Source: an uncultured Saprospiraceae bacterium
GTDB lineage: Bacteria > Bacteroidota > Bacteroidia > Chitinophagales > Saprospiraceae
Reading direction: 5' to 3'
Assembly: GCA_937872385.1 (NCBI GenBank)
Contig: CALMSO010000057.1
Span: 112,166 to 176,165 of the forward strand
Length of the DNA stretch: 64,000 nt
Each line of letters opens with the position of its first letter. Position 1 is the stretch's first letter. Below, piece by piece: positions 44,918-53,426 of the stretch. The translations under genes and the position numbers were made by a program. The notes below the pieces were generated by a model, which saw only the letters and a program-made list of their open reading frames with translations, ran no database searches and had not been told where the DNA came from.

Positions 44918-45785
44918 CCCTTTTTCTACCACTTATCATGATGCCGCTGACAGCGAGTTGATACGCCATGCCCGCGAGGGATCGAAACAGGCTTTAGAAA
45001 TGCTGCTCACAAGACACCGTCATTATATTTACAATGTTGCCTTGAAAATGATTTTAAGCCCTTTTGATGCAGAAGACCTCACACAAGAAGTGTTGATAAA
45101 AATTATTACCAACTTGTCGAGTTTTCGAGAAGAGAGCAGTTTTCGCACCTGGGCCTATCGTATTACTTTTAATCATTTTTTGAAAATGAAGCAGCATTGG
45201 CTGGAAGAGCACATTACTACTTTTGAGCAATATGGAGAAACACTCGAACAAATGCCAGATACAGCGCTTTTAGCGGCTGAAACATTTGAATTACAGGATT
45301 TTATAGAAGATGCCAAAATTGGATGTATGAGCGGTATGCTGCTATGCCTTGACCGCGAACAGCGATTAGTGTATATATTAGGCGAGCTTTTTGGTATAGA
45401 CCACACACTTGGTTCTCAGATGCTGGACATCAGCAAGGATAATTTCCGGCAGCGGCTGGCTCGGGCCCGGCATGATCTCTACCAGTTTATGAACAAGAAG
45501 TGTGGGCTGATTAATCAAGCTAATCCCTGTCGTTGTGCCAAAAAGACCAAAGCCTTTATTGCTGCAGGGTGGGTAGATACCCGGCGATTGAAGTTCAATA
45601 CCGATTATTTACAACGCATTTATGAGGTAGCACCGCAAAAATCAACCGACTTGTGCGAACTGGTCGAAGTTACTTATGCCGACCTGTTTCGGGCGCACCC
45701 ATTTCAGGAAAAAGCACATCTGAAACCTTTGATAGAAGCCCTTTTGTCGGATTCGACCATGCAGGACATTTTTGATTTGCAATAG
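44910..45785 (+). CDS. RNA polymerase sigma factor, ECF-type with C-terminal extension
   Basis: 291 residues. Region 2 is clear (FDAEDLTQEVLIKIITNLSSFREESSFRTWAYRITFNHFL), and region 4 lies at about 145-195 (LDREQRLVYILGELFGIDHTLGSQMLDISKDNFRQRLARARHDLY). Beyond it lies a roughly 100-residue extension opening with KCGLINQANPCRCAKKTKAF, whose three Cys could bind a metal or sense redox state. No anti-sigma factor gene is adjacent; the overlapping lipoprotein gene upstream is the only linked partner. Target promoters unknown. Confidence 0.85.
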   Translation: MNNPFSTTYHDAADSELIRHAREGSKQALEMLLTRHRHYIYNVALKMILSPFDAEDLTQEVLIKIITNLSSFREESSFRTWAYRITFNHFLKMKQHWLEEHITTFEQYGETLEQMPDTALLAAETFELQDFIEDAKIGCMSGMLLCLDREQRLVYILGELFGIDHTLGSQMLDISKDNFRQRLARARHDLYQFMNKKCGLINQANPCRCAKKTKAFIAAGWVDTRRLKFNTDYLQRIYEVAPQKSTDLCELVEVTYADLFRAHPFQEKAHLKPLIEALLSDSTMQDIFDLQ

Positions 45786-45845
45786 CAGACAGTTTATTAT
45801 TTAGATGCCGGGAATCAAGCACGGAAAGCATAAATATCCCATTAC

Positions 45846-46391
45846 TTATTCGGCTTGCCGCAACTGATAAATGCCCGGCAGATGCCGCCCTTGCTCGTTG
45901 TAGTCCAGCCCGTAGCCAATGACAAAAGCAGGCGGAATATTGAACCCTACAAAGTCAACCTGAAGCGGGTGTTGCAGCGCATCGGGCTTTACCAGCATGG
46001 CAGCAATGGCGACCGAAGCGGGGCGCTGGCGTTGTAAAGCTTCACAAAACATGGTCAGGGTATTGCCAGTGTCCACAATATCTTCCACTACAATGAGATG
46101 CCGTCCAGCGATGTCTATTTTGGATTCGAGGGCTACCTCCACCGCACCGGAGGATTCTAAGCCCCGGTAAGACGACATTCGGACGAAATCAATCTCGCAG
46201 GTAATGCCGCTGGCCCGAATAAGATCGGCAGCAAAGATAAAGGCACCGTTGAGCACCCCGATGAAGAGCGGGTTTTTGTCTTGATAAGCTGTGTGCAATT
46301 GGTTCCCCAACTCTCGCACACGGGCCGCTATGGTCGCTTGGTCAATGATTTCTTCGAATAGCAAATCGTGCGCCTGAAAAGTTGATTTCAT
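45846..46391 (-). CDS. hpt: Hypoxanthine phosphoribosyltransferase
   Basis: 181 residues from the ATG at 46391; a longer frame reaches 46442 but overlaps the -7 box, so it is rejected. The PRPP-binding motif LIVVEDIVDTGNTL and the flexible-loop segment FVRMSSYRG are typical. It salvages hypoxanthine and guanine to IMP and GMP. A -7 box at 46440-46447 lies 49 nt upstream of the start. Confidence 0.93.
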   Translation of the reverse strand: MKSTFQAHDLLFEEIIDQATIAARVRELGNQLHTAYQDKNPLFIGVLNGAFIFAADLIRASGITCEIDFVRMSSYRGLESSGAVEVALESKIDIAGRHLIVVEDIVDTGNTLTMFCEALQRQRPASVAIAAMLVKPDALQHPLQVDFVGFNIPPAFVIGYGLDYNEQGRHLPGIYQLRQAE

Positions 46392-46439
46392 AGTTTCCTT
46401 GTTGGATATTTTCAGCATTTTGGACTTTAGAGTCGGCGG

Positions 46440-46447
46440 CAAAAATA
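46440..46447 (-). promoter_or_regulatory. -7 box of hpt
   Basis: On the minus strand TATTTTTG; no TTG with 19-21 nt spacing. Confidence 0.4.
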
Positions 46448-46735
46448 AGGGAAAGCAGTCGCCTAAGGGGTGCGCCTCGGCTTTTTTTTCATTTTTTTGC
46501 TGTTTTTAACAACCTTTCCAAACGAAAAAATATTCGGTACTGAGCATGTAAGCCCAAACCGGATTTCAGACAAAGTTGTTTTCGGTGCTATTTATATTAA
46601 AATATGAATATTGAGGCTTGTGAGGCAGGGTTATGGCGCTTCTCTGCGTCTTGATAGATAGTGTTCTTTTGACAAAAAAGCGTAATTTAGTTGTAAGAAA
46701 ATAAACAGCAAGCGCAAATTTTGGCAAAAAAGTAA

Positions 46736-46766
46736 TTGTATTATTTACACAAAGTGTGTATATTTG
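46736..46766 (+). promoter_or_regulatory. Consensus promoter of a candidate small RNA
   Basis: TTG (46736-46738), a 20-nt spacer and TATATTTG (46759-46766) match the Bacteroidota consensus in both boxes and in spacing. No coding sequence starts downstream before a terminator at 46825. Confidence 0.65.
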
Positions 46767-46771
46767 TACTG

Positions 46772-46860
46772 TCAAATGCGATAAAAGATACTAAACGATA
46801 ATTTGGTTTTATTTGGTTAGGGCTGAGGTAGTGCTGTATGCGCTGCCTCTTTTTTTTTTT
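46772..46860 (+). ncRNA. Candidate small RNA of about 85-90 nt
   Basis: The interval runs from the expected start site (about 6 nt after the -7 box) to the end of a T-tract. The 3' end is a GAGGTAGTGC/GCGCTGCCTC hairpin (46825-46834 and 46840-46849, two G-T pairs) with an 11-T run. The 5' half is AT-rich and unstructured by eye. No supported reading frame lies inside. It is divergent from hpt. The family is not recognised; a 6S RNA is unlikely at this length. Confidence 0.5.
46825..46860 (+). terminator. Intrinsic terminator without an upstream gene
   Basis: A 10-bp stem with 5-nt loop (46825-46849) followed by 11 consecutive T. No plus-strand gene lies upstream before hpt, so it terminates the candidate small RNA. 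Confidence 0.8.
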
Positions 46861-47175
46861 AATCGCATTAAATTTATTTGCAAAAAAAGGCGGTTGCTCT
46901 GTGCAAGAAATCGTATCTTCACCGCACGAGGCTACATATAGTCGTAACCAAACGACTGCTACCTACCATTGCAAAGGCGAATTTTCTTCGTCCATCATTC
47001 CCATAACCGGATTGTTCGCTGTCTTGCGGCGCTGTGCTTGCTGCTGCATAGATAGCATTATTGAAATGGATCTCCTCACATTATGACACTATATTATTTC
47101 TGGCAGATTACCCTGTGTATCAGTCAGTTACCAAACACTCCGCGCTCGAAAGGACTGGCCGGCTTCTACAGTCGG

Positions 47176-47748
47176 TCAGTTCTGAAAGCGCACTTCCAGC
47201 TCTAAGCGTTTGTCGTTGCTCAAGGGGGTACCCTGGCGGCTGCTGATGCGGTATCCTTGGCTGGGCTGATAGATAAGTTCCTGGTCGGAGCGCACCACCA
47301 TGCTGCTGTTGCTGCGCAAGATGCGGATGCTTTGCACTTCTCCCTTTTCAAAAGCGATATCCAATTGGCGGGTGCGCAGGCGATCGTCGAGTGCTTGATA
47401 GCGCAGGGCGGTCAGTTGGCCGTTTTGCCGGGTCGAATCTATCTGATAGCGGTCGAGCCAGTCCTTCCGGTTGATATCCGCTTGGATGAAAGCATCTAAT
47501 TCTTTGGAAAAATCGGGACTGAGGTTTGTTTTTTCTTCGGTTTGGTCATTGACCGCCACTTTTTTTACAATGGTCAGTTTGGCGGCCTCGAGCCGTTTGA
47601 TTTCCGCCTGGAAGTACTGTTTCAAATCGAAAAAGGCAGGTGCCGCCGTATTTTGCGTTGTGGGGTCAGAGGAGCTGCAGCCCGATGTCCAACTGCCTAA
47701 TAGGACGATCCATATTGCAACGACCCAGCGCGCATTGATTATTTGCAT
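47176..47748 (-). CDS. Hypothetical lipoprotein next to gpmI
   Basis: 190 residues; lipobox region SWTSGCSSS (Cys24) followed by a low-complexity linker (SSSDPTTQNTAAP). The rest is mixed helix and strand (FDLKQYFQAEIKRLEAAKLTIVKKVAVNDQ, LTALRYQALDDRLRTRQLDIAF). No domain recognised. It begins 10 nt after the stop of gpmI and is surely co-transcribed, though a functional link to glycolysis is not evident. Confidence 0.75.
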   Translation of the reverse strand: MQIINARWVVAIWIVLLGSWTSGCSSSDPTTQNTAAPAFFDLKQYFQAEIKRLEAAKLTIVKKVAVNDQTEEKTNLSPDFSKELDAFIQADINRKDWLDRYQIDSTRQNGQLTALRYQALDDRLRTRQLDIAFEKGEVQSIRILRSNSSMVVRSDQELIYQPSQGYRISSRQGTPLSNDKRLELEVRFQN

Positions 47749-47758
47749 TTGTCTTTTT

Positions 47759-49291
47759 TTACTTGCTTATCAACACTTCGCCGTCCATTTCGGTTGGCGC
47801 CGGCATCCCCAGCAGCGCGAGAATGGTCGGGGCTATATCGCCGAGCTTGCCGTTTTTTACTTTTGCGCCGGCAGCATTTTTACTTGCGTAAATGATGGGC
47901 ACAGGGTTCATGGTATGTGCCGTATTGGGTGTGCCATCGTCATTGACAAGGTAATCCGAATTGCCATGGTCAGCAATGATAATCAAATCGTAGTCATGCG
48001 CGAGGGCGGTTTCTACGAGGCGTCGGGTGCAGGCATCCACGGTTTCGGCAGCTTTCACAGCGGCTTCAAATACTCCGGTGTGCCCTACCATATCGGCATT
48101 GGCGTAATTGAGACAGATAAAATCCGGCTGATGCGCTTCGATGTCTTTTACAATAGCATCTGTAACGCCGGGTGCACTCATTTCGGGCATCCGGTCGTAG
48201 GTAGCCACCTTGGGTGAAGGAATCATAATGCGCCGCTCGCCCTCGAATGGCTCTTCGCGCCCGCCAGAGAAGAAGAAAGTGACGTGCGGATATTTTTCGG
48301 TTTCGGCTATGCGCACCTGCGTTTTGCCGGCTACGGATAGCACTTCGCCTAATGTATTGCTGAGGTTGTCTTTTTCAAATAAAACCTGCACGTTTCGGAA
48401 CGATTCGTCATAGCGGGTCATGGTTACGTAGTGCAAAGGCAGGGTGGCCATCCCATCCGATTTCATGTCCTGCTGGGTGAGCACGGTAGTCAATTCTCGC
48501 AAGCGGTCGGTGCGAAAGTTGAAAGCGATGACCACATCGTCTGGCTGAATGGTAGCCACCGGCTGTCCGTTGGTATGGGTACATACGATGGGCTTGAGAA
48601 ATTCGTCGGTTTCGCCAGCATCGTAGCGTTGTCGGATGGTGGTCAATACATTGGTGGAAGGCGCGCCTTTGCCATGCACGAGTAGGTCGTAGGCCTGTTT
48701 TACCCGTTCCCAGCGTTTGTCGCGGTCCATAGCATAGTAGCGCCCGACTACAGAAGCTAATTGCGCATTGGCTCCTTGCGTGTGCTCCAGCAATTGCCGT
48801 ATGAAGCCCAGCCCGCTCTTGGGGTCGCAGTCGCGCCCATCGGTGAAAGCATGGATATACGTTTGGGTAATACCTTGTGCTTGCGCAATGTCACACAGTG
48901 CCTTGAGGTGGTCGAGGTGCGAGTGTACGCCTCCATCCGACACCAACCCAATGAGATGCACCGGTTTATGGTTACTTTTGGCATAAGCTAAGGCTTTGAG
49001 CAACACCGGGTTTTGGTGCAGTTCGCGCTCGCGGATGGCCTTGTGAATGCGCGCCAACTCCTGATAGACGATGCGCCCCGCGCCGATATTGAGGTGTCCT
49101 ACTTCGGAGTTGCCCATTTGCCCTTCGGGCAATCCCACGGCTTCGCCAAAGGTAACTAACTCGGCATTCGGATATTGTTGGTACAAACTGTCTATGAAAG
49201 GCGTATTGGCTTGTGCAATGGCGCTCACTTCGGGCTTCGGGCCGTGGCCCCAGCCGTCGAGAATTATCAGCGCAACTCGTTTGGCATTCAT
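47759..49291 (-). CDS. gpmI: 2,3-bisphosphoglycerate-independent phosphoglycerate mutase
   Basis: 510 residues, the standard length. The N-terminal LIILDGWGHG and the nucleophile serine region GNSEVGHLNIGAGR are intact, as are the substrate loop DGRDCDPKSGLGFI, the metal-binding DYLVNDDG-type loop (LIIIADHGNSDYL) and the C-terminal NTAHTMNPVP. It interconverts 3- and 2-phosphoglycerate with Mn2+. It leads a two-gene unit with the lipoprotein gene downstream; TACCTTTG at 49354-49361 is its likely -7 box. Confidence 0.96.
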   Translation of the reverse strand: MNAKRVALIILDGWGHGPKPEVSAIAQANTPFIDSLYQQYPNAELVTFGEAVGLPEGQMGNSEVGHLNIGAGRIVYQELARIHKAIRERELHQNPVLLKALAYAKSNHKPVHLIGLVSDGGVHSHLDHLKALCDIAQAQGITQTYIHAFTDGRDCDPKSGLGFIRQLLEHTQGANAQLASVVGRYYAMDRDKRWERVKQAYDLLVHGKGAPSTNVLTTIRQRYDAGETDEFLKPIVCTHTNGQPVATIQPDDVVIAFNFRTDRLRELTTVLTQQDMKSDGMATLPLHYVTMTRYDESFRNVQVLFEKDNLSNTLGEVLSVAGKTQVRIAETEKYPHVTFFFSGGREEPFEGERRIMIPSPKVATYDRMPEMSAPGVTDAIVKDIEAHQPDFICLNYANADMVGHTGVFEAAVKAAETVDACTRRLVETALAHDYDLIIIADHGNSDYLVNDDGTPNTAHTMNPVPIIYASKNAAGAKVKNGKLGDIAPTILALLGMPAPTEMDGEVLISK

Positions 49292-49353
49292 AAGTTCTGG
49301 CGTTTTTTGAAAGCGGATGAGTGATAATAGTCGGGTATAATTTTTTGTCGCCG

Positions 49354-49361
49354 CAAAGGTA
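49354..49361 (-). promoter_or_regulatory. -7 box of gpmI
   Basis: On the minus strand TACCTTTG, 62 nt before the ATG; no well-spaced TTG. Confidence 0.4.
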
Positions 49362-49387
49362 GCAAAAAACAGATGGATGTTGAGACA

Positions 49388-50593
49388 TTATGCTCTTCCT
49401 TGAGCGGGCAGTAGCAGGCTGCTGTCGCCGTAGCTAAGAAAACGAAAATCATTTTCTAATGCGTAGTCGTACACCTGCCGCCAATTGGCACCGATGAGTG
49501 CCGCCACAAGCAGTAGCAAAGTGCTTCGGGGTTGATGAAAATTTGTAATCAGCCCGTCGGTGAGACCCATCCGGTAGCCAGGCGCAATGAGCAATTGGGT
49601 ATCGCCTTCGAGCGTCTCCTGCCCATTTGCATCAAGATGCGCCTGCAGCGCCTGCAAGGCCTCAGTAGCCGAGACTTCAGCCGTATTTTCGTAAGGCAAC
49701 CACTGGGGAATCCGAAATGCTGCGGCCGGATTTTGCAATAATTGCACCCCATACCAATACAGGCTTTCGAGGGTGCGCATACTGGTGGTGCCAACTGGAA
49801 TGACGGGCGCATGGGCATTTTTGGCTTGCAAAAGGCTTTCTATCAGGTTTTTATGTATAAAAATACTTTCTTCATGCATAAAATGCCCAGACATAGTGTC
49901 GGCTTTTACCGGTTTGAATGTGCCTGCGCCTACGTGCAGCGTGACGAACCCGCGGGCGATGCCCTTGCGATCTAATGCGTCAAAAACGGCTTCTGTAAAA
50001 TGCAATCCGGCCGTAGGAGCTGCCACCGAGCCTTGTGCGCGGGCGTAGATGGTCTGATAGCGCTCTTGGTCAGCGGCGACGGGTGCCCGGTTGAGGTAAG
50101 GCGGCAAAGGGATGATGCCAGCTTGAGCCAATAGCTCACCAAAGCTCAGGTGTTCGTCTGCCCAACTGAACTCCACCGCAAAAGTATCTTCGATACGCTC
50201 TACGCGTCGCGCCATGAGTTTGTCTTGCCGAGCTTCGCCACTTTTCCACTTCCGATTGCCTCCAATGAGGCATTTCCAGCGCACGGTAGTAGTACTCGAA
50301 AAATTTTGCTGATAATCCTGCGGATGGAGCGGCTCAAGGCATAGTATTTCAATTTGTGCTCCGTTTTCCAAGGTAAAATGCAGCCGCGCATGAATGACCC
50401 GGGTGTCATTGAAAACGAGCAAGGCACCAGCCGGCAGATGCCCTGGCAATTGACTGAAAATCGTTTCGCCCATGCGGCCGTTTTCGTACAGCAACAGTTT
50501 CGACTGGTCGCGGGCCGCCAGCGGGAATTTGGCAATGCGCTCCTCCGGCAGCAGGTAGTCGTAGTCCGCTATGGAAATATCTTTTGTGCTCAT
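49388..50593 (-). CDS. queA: S-adenosylmethionine:tRNA ribosyltransferase-isomerase
   Basis: 401 residues. Family landmarks are present: DYLLPEERIAKFPLAARDQSKLL, LLVFNDTRVIHARL, SVAAPTAGLHFTEAVFDAL, FVTLHVGAGTFKPV and INFHQPRSTLLLLVAALIG (read as ITNFHQPRS). It makes epoxyqueuosine on tRNA. It sits between trhO, which modifies the same wobble-base class, and gpmI; the gap to trhO is 41 nt, so one transcript is plausible. Confidence 0.94.
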   Translation of the reverse strand: MSTKDISIADYDYLLPEERIAKFPLAARDQSKLLLYENGRMGETIFSQLPGHLPAGALLVFNDTRVIHARLHFTLENGAQIEILCLEPLHPQDYQQNFSSTTTVRWKCLIGGNRKWKSGEARQDKLMARRVERIEDTFAVEFSWADEHLSFGELLAQAGIIPLPPYLNRAPVAADQERYQTIYARAQGSVAAPTAGLHFTEAVFDALDRKGIARGFVTLHVGAGTFKPVKADTMSGHFMHEESIFIHKNLIESLLQAKNAHAPVIPVGTTSMRTLESLYWYGVQLLQNPAAAFRIPQWLPYENTAEVSATEALQALQAHLDANGQETLEGDTQLLIAPGYRMGLTDGLITNFHQPRSTLLLLVAALIGANWRQVYDYALENDFRFLSYGDSSLLLPAQGRA

Positions 50594-50634
50594 GTTTTGG
50601 CTATCGGGATTGTTCCATTCCTCTGGTCAGCCTT

Positions 50635-51702
50635 TTATCTTTCCGGCGAATCGTTGTGCAGCAACGACTCCGAACCCTTGCTACGGAAGGCTTTGTAGTG
50701 CCCTTTGCTGAATTTTGTACCATTGAAAACGAGCTGGCCGCGCAAGGCTTGGCGTTCTTCGGCGGGTAACTGAATGAAATCGGCGCACCGAGACGAGCAG
50801 CATTGGTGGTATGTTTCGGCACAGGCTTCACACTGGATGAAGAGAATGTGACAGGCTTCGTTGGCGCAGTTGATGTGCGTATCGCAAGGGGCACCGCATT
50901 GATGGCAGTGCGCCACTACGGCTTCGCTAATGCGCTCGCCGAGCCGCTCGTCAAAGACAAAATTTTTGCCGATAAACTTGTTGGGAAGCCCTTGCTCTTG
51001 GCACTGGCGGGCATATTCGATAATGCCGCCGTCCACCATGAAGACATTCTGAAAGCCTTTATGCAAATAATAAGCACTGGCTTTTTCACAGCGTATGCCG
51101 CCGGTGCAGTACATAATGATGGGCTTGTCTTTCTGGTCTTGCAGCATGTTTTCTACCATAGGCAGGGCCTCACGAAAGGTCTCCACATCAGGTCGGATGG
51201 CGTTCTCAAAATAACCAACCTCGCTCTCGTAATGGTTGCGCATATCTACAATAATGGTATCGGGCTGGTCGGTCAGTTCATTAAACTCCTGCGCGCTGAG
51301 GTGCCGTCCGCGTTTGGTTACATCAAAAGAAGCATCATCGAGGCCGTCGGCTACGATTTTTTCGCGCACTTTCACCGTAAGTTTGAAAAAGGATTTGCCA
51401 TTGTCGTCAATAGCAATATTGAGGCGCACGCCATTGAGAAAAGGGATGCTATACATTTGCTTGCGAAACTCGTCGAAGCGTACTTCTGGTATCGAAATTT
51501 GCCCGTTGATGCCTTCGCGGGCCACATAAATGCGCCCGAATACGCCCAGCGCGCTCCAGTCGCGGAACAATTCGTCGCGGAAGCGATGCGGGTCTTCAAG
51601 ATGGTGGTATTTGTAAAAAGAAAGCGTAATGCGCGGCTCTTCACTTTCCAACAGGCGGCGCTTCAGCTCGTCGTTGTTGACTAAATTATACAGTCTCATC
51701 AT
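50635..51702 (-). CDS. trhO: tRNA uridine-34 hydroxylase TrhO (rhodanese-domain)
   Basis: 355 residues starting [10 protein letters not shown] (adjacent ATGs at 51702 and 51699). An N-terminal acylphosphatase-like part ([16 protein letters not shown]) is followed by a rhodanese domain with active-site loop [13 protein letters not shown] Cys-rich C-terminus ([20 protein letters not shown], then [17 protein letters not shown]) looks zinc-binding. It performs O2-dependent 5-hydroxylation of wobble uridine. TATCTTTG at 51768-51775 is its -7 box, with two TTGTACAA copies just downstream. Confidence 0.92.
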   Translation of the reverse strand: MMRLYNLVNNDELKRRLLESEEPRITLSFYKYHHLEDPHRFRDELFRDWSALGVFGRIYVAREGINGQISIPEVRFDEFRKQMYSIPFLNGVRLNIAIDDNGKSFFKLTVKVREKIVADGLDDASFDVTKRGRHLSAQEFNELTDQPDTIIVDMRNHYESEVGYFENAIRPDVETFREALPMVENMLQDQKDKPIIMYCTGGIRCEKASAYYLHKGFQNVFMVDGGIIEYARQCQEQGLPNKFIGKNFVFDERLGERISEAVVAHCHQCGAPCDTHINCANEACHILFIQCEACAETYHQCCSSRCADFIQLPAEERQALRGQLVFNGTKFSKGHYKAFRSKGSESLLHNDSPER

Positions 51703-51745
51703 GTTGTGGTTTTCGATGACAATTGCAGGTTATCCCGAAAAACGG

Positions 51746-51764
51746 TTGTACAACTATTGTACAA
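51746..51764. repeat. Two TTGTACAA palindromes at the trhO transcription start
   Basis: TTGTACAA at 51746-51753 and 51757-51764, separated by 3 nt. Each is self-complementary. They lie immediately downstream of the trhO -7 box (51768-51775, minus strand), overlapping the expected start site, a position suited to a repressor. Confidence 0.5.
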
Positions 51765-51767
51765 ATG

Positions 51768-51775
51768 CAAAGATA
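51768..51775 (-). promoter_or_regulatory. -7 box of trhO
   Basis: On the minus strand TATCTTTG. A TTG lies upstream, but with a 16-nt spacer, shorter than usual. Confidence 0.45.
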
Positions 51776-51808
51776 CGCAATTTGTGAAAAGCAAGATTGC
51801 GGTGGGCC

Positions 51809-52414
51809 TCAGTTAAGTAATTTTTCTAAGCCTCCGGCTTCGGTGCGCACGACAAATTTCCAGCCGGCACTCTCGGCAATGAATCTCATCAGCTCCAGCA
51901 CTTGGTTGCCTTCCTTGCGGGCGGTAGCGATGAGGTCGCTTTCCAAGGCTTTGGCTTCAATGAATTGCTTGGCGTTGGTGTTGATCCGATTGTAATCCTG
52001 CTCGGAAAAATAATTGAACGTGCCTTGGGAAATATCGTAATAATCCAGATCGTGGTCAATTGACAGAATGATGGGGTCGGGCAGGTTGCTCACAACGATG
52101 GTGCGCTCTTCGGGCAGGGCGTCTATTTTCAGTTGTGCCAGGTCATACCCCACCGATACACGCGCCTTCACGCGCACGAGGGCTTTTTTGCGAAACCAGC
52201 TCAGGTCGTAGCCCCAGTAGTCTTTATAATCATAAACTTCTGTGAAGTAGCCCTCCACCGAAATCAGCTTGGCTACGGTTTTTACCTTTTCGAGCACTAC
52301 GTCCGAGTTTTCTACGTAGCGAATTTGCTGGCTTTGGTAGAAATAGCGCGTGACAAGGATGCCGAGGGCAAACACCCCGACTATGCCCAGTCCAATTAAT
52401 ATTTTCCGTAGCAT
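51809..52414 (-). CDS. DUF4230-family membrane-anchored protein
   Basis: 201 residues from the ATG at 52414 (an upstream in-frame ATG at 52444 lies inside the terminator region). One N-terminal membrane helix (ILIGLGIVGVFALGILVTRYF) is followed by a globular domain (LISVEGYFTEVYDYKDYWGYDLSWFRKKALVRVKARVSVGYDL) typical of DUF4230. The function of the family is unknown. It lies downstream of the DUF3108 gene, behind a terminator, so it is probably its own unit. Confidence 0.75.
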   Translation of the reverse strand: MLRKILIGLGIVGVFALGILVTRYFYQSQQIRYVENSDVVLEKVKTVAKLISVEGYFTEVYDYKDYWGYDLSWFRKKALVRVKARVSVGYDLAQLKIDALPEERTIVVSNLPDPIILSIDHDLDYYDISQGTFNYFSEQDYNRINTNAKQFIEAKALESDLIATARKEGNQVLELMRFIAESAGWKFVVRTEAGGLEKLLN

Positions 52415-52433
52415 GAAGCTTTTTTTTTGAGTG

Positions 52434-52475
52434 CAAAAATACAAAAGCTACAGGAAGAAGCTCCCGCAGCTTTTG
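52434..52475 (-). terminator. Terminator of the flippase-DUF3108 operon
   Basis: On the minus strand CAAAAGCT...AGCTTTTG arms (52442-52449, 52468-52475) with further inner pairing, followed by TATTTTT. Confidence 0.7.
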
Positions 52476-52511
52476 GTGTTTTTCTGTGTAATGTAAATCC
52501 GGTGGCGCACA

Positions 52512-53426
52512 TTAATCATCGGGCAAGTCGCCATCTTTGGTATTTTTGTCGTATTTGATCATGGCCGTCAGGTCGTATTTCAGTCCTTTATAATCTTTCA
52601 GTACTGCTTTTACCGAGCCTACCGAAAGCGGCGATTCAATCATCAGGGGTATTTTATTTTTGTCGTCGGAAGCCCAGACTTTCATTTCGGTACCTTTTTT
52701 GAAATAAAAGCCCTCCACCACCTGTGGGCTGAACTGAATGGCCCGGAAGCGGCCCATGCCTTTTATTTTTTTGTCGGGGTCCTTGCCGAGGTATTTTACC
52801 TGGAGCGGCCAAGTTTCTTTGTCAATAAAAATTTTGACCGGCAGGGTGGAGCCGGCTTTCATCTTGTTGAAATCGAGATTGCGCGTAGAATAGATAACCG
52901 ACAAAATGTCGTGCATACAAAAATCAATATCGTATTCGGTTGGGGTAGCTGTGTCTTTGGACTTGCCGCGCAATGATACTGCTTTGTTGCGATTGCGATC
53001 GAAAGTGATTTTATCGTACAGCCGGTAGTTGCCCTCGCTCACGTCGCGGATGGAAACGGCCGGCAGTAGGGTAGATTTGTCCACGTAGGTATCGTATTTG
53101 TCGCGCACTTTGTAAAACCATTCGTATGATTTGTAGGTGCGGCCATGCGCTGACAGTAGATACTGGCTGCCTTTGTCCGTCACGCGGAAGGTCACTTCTC
53201 CAGCCGAGAGCCAGACGAAATTCCAGTTGTAATATAATTTATAAGTCATCTCTTCGCCGGGGCGGAAGGCGACGTTGTTGATGCTGCATATTTCGGCTAA
53301 GGCCTCCCGATTGTTGGCAGGCAGTGGGTTGTCTATTTGGGTGATACGGCTCACCGGCTGGTCGAAAGCCATGAGAACGAGCAGCATGGAAACCATGATT
53401 CCTGCTTTAGGCATTAATTTTCTCAT
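52512..53426 (-). CDS. DUF3108-family periplasmic protein
   Basis: 304 residues with a signal peptide (AGIMVSMLLVLMAFDQPVS). FRPGEEMTYKLYYNWNFVWLSAGEVTFRV opens a beta-rich domain characteristic of DUF3108, which has an unknown role at the envelope, possibly lipid- or polysaccharide-related. Its first 20 nt overlap the end of the flippase-like gene, so the two are coupled and probably work together. A terminator follows. Confidence 0.8.
   Translation of the reverse strand: MRKLMPKAGIMVSMLLVLMAFDQPVSRITQIDNPLPANNREALAEICSINNVAFRPGEEMTYKLYYNWNFVWLSAGEVTFRVTDKGSQYLLSAHGRTYKSYEWFYKVRDKYDTYVDKSTLLPAVSIRDVSEGNYRLYDKITFDRNRNKAVSLRGKSKDTATPTEYDIDFCMHDILSVIYSTRNLDFNKMKAGSTLPVKIFIDKETWPLQVKYLGKDPDKKIKGMGRFRAIQFSPQVVEGFYFKKGTEMKVWASDDKNKIPLMIESPLSVGSVKAVLKDYKGLKYDLTAMIKYDKNTKDGDLPDD

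Larger units (their letters stand above)
46392..47175. other. Intergenic region upstream of hpt
   Basis: 784 bases. It holds the hpt -7 box (46440-46447) and, on the plus strand, a full promoter-terminator pair enclosing no gene (46736-46860, annotated separately). The rest (46861-47175) shows only unsupported short frames. Confidence 0.5.

Noticed and set aside
46566..46775. 69-codon minus-strand frame upstream of hpt
   Set aside because: AT-rich, no similarity or expression signal, and it runs antisense through the candidate small-RNA promoter.
46838..47086. 82-codon plus-strand frame starting inside the terminator hairpin at 46825-46860
   Set aside because: It begins in a terminator and runs through its poly-T; the translation is Cys-rich and shows no domain.
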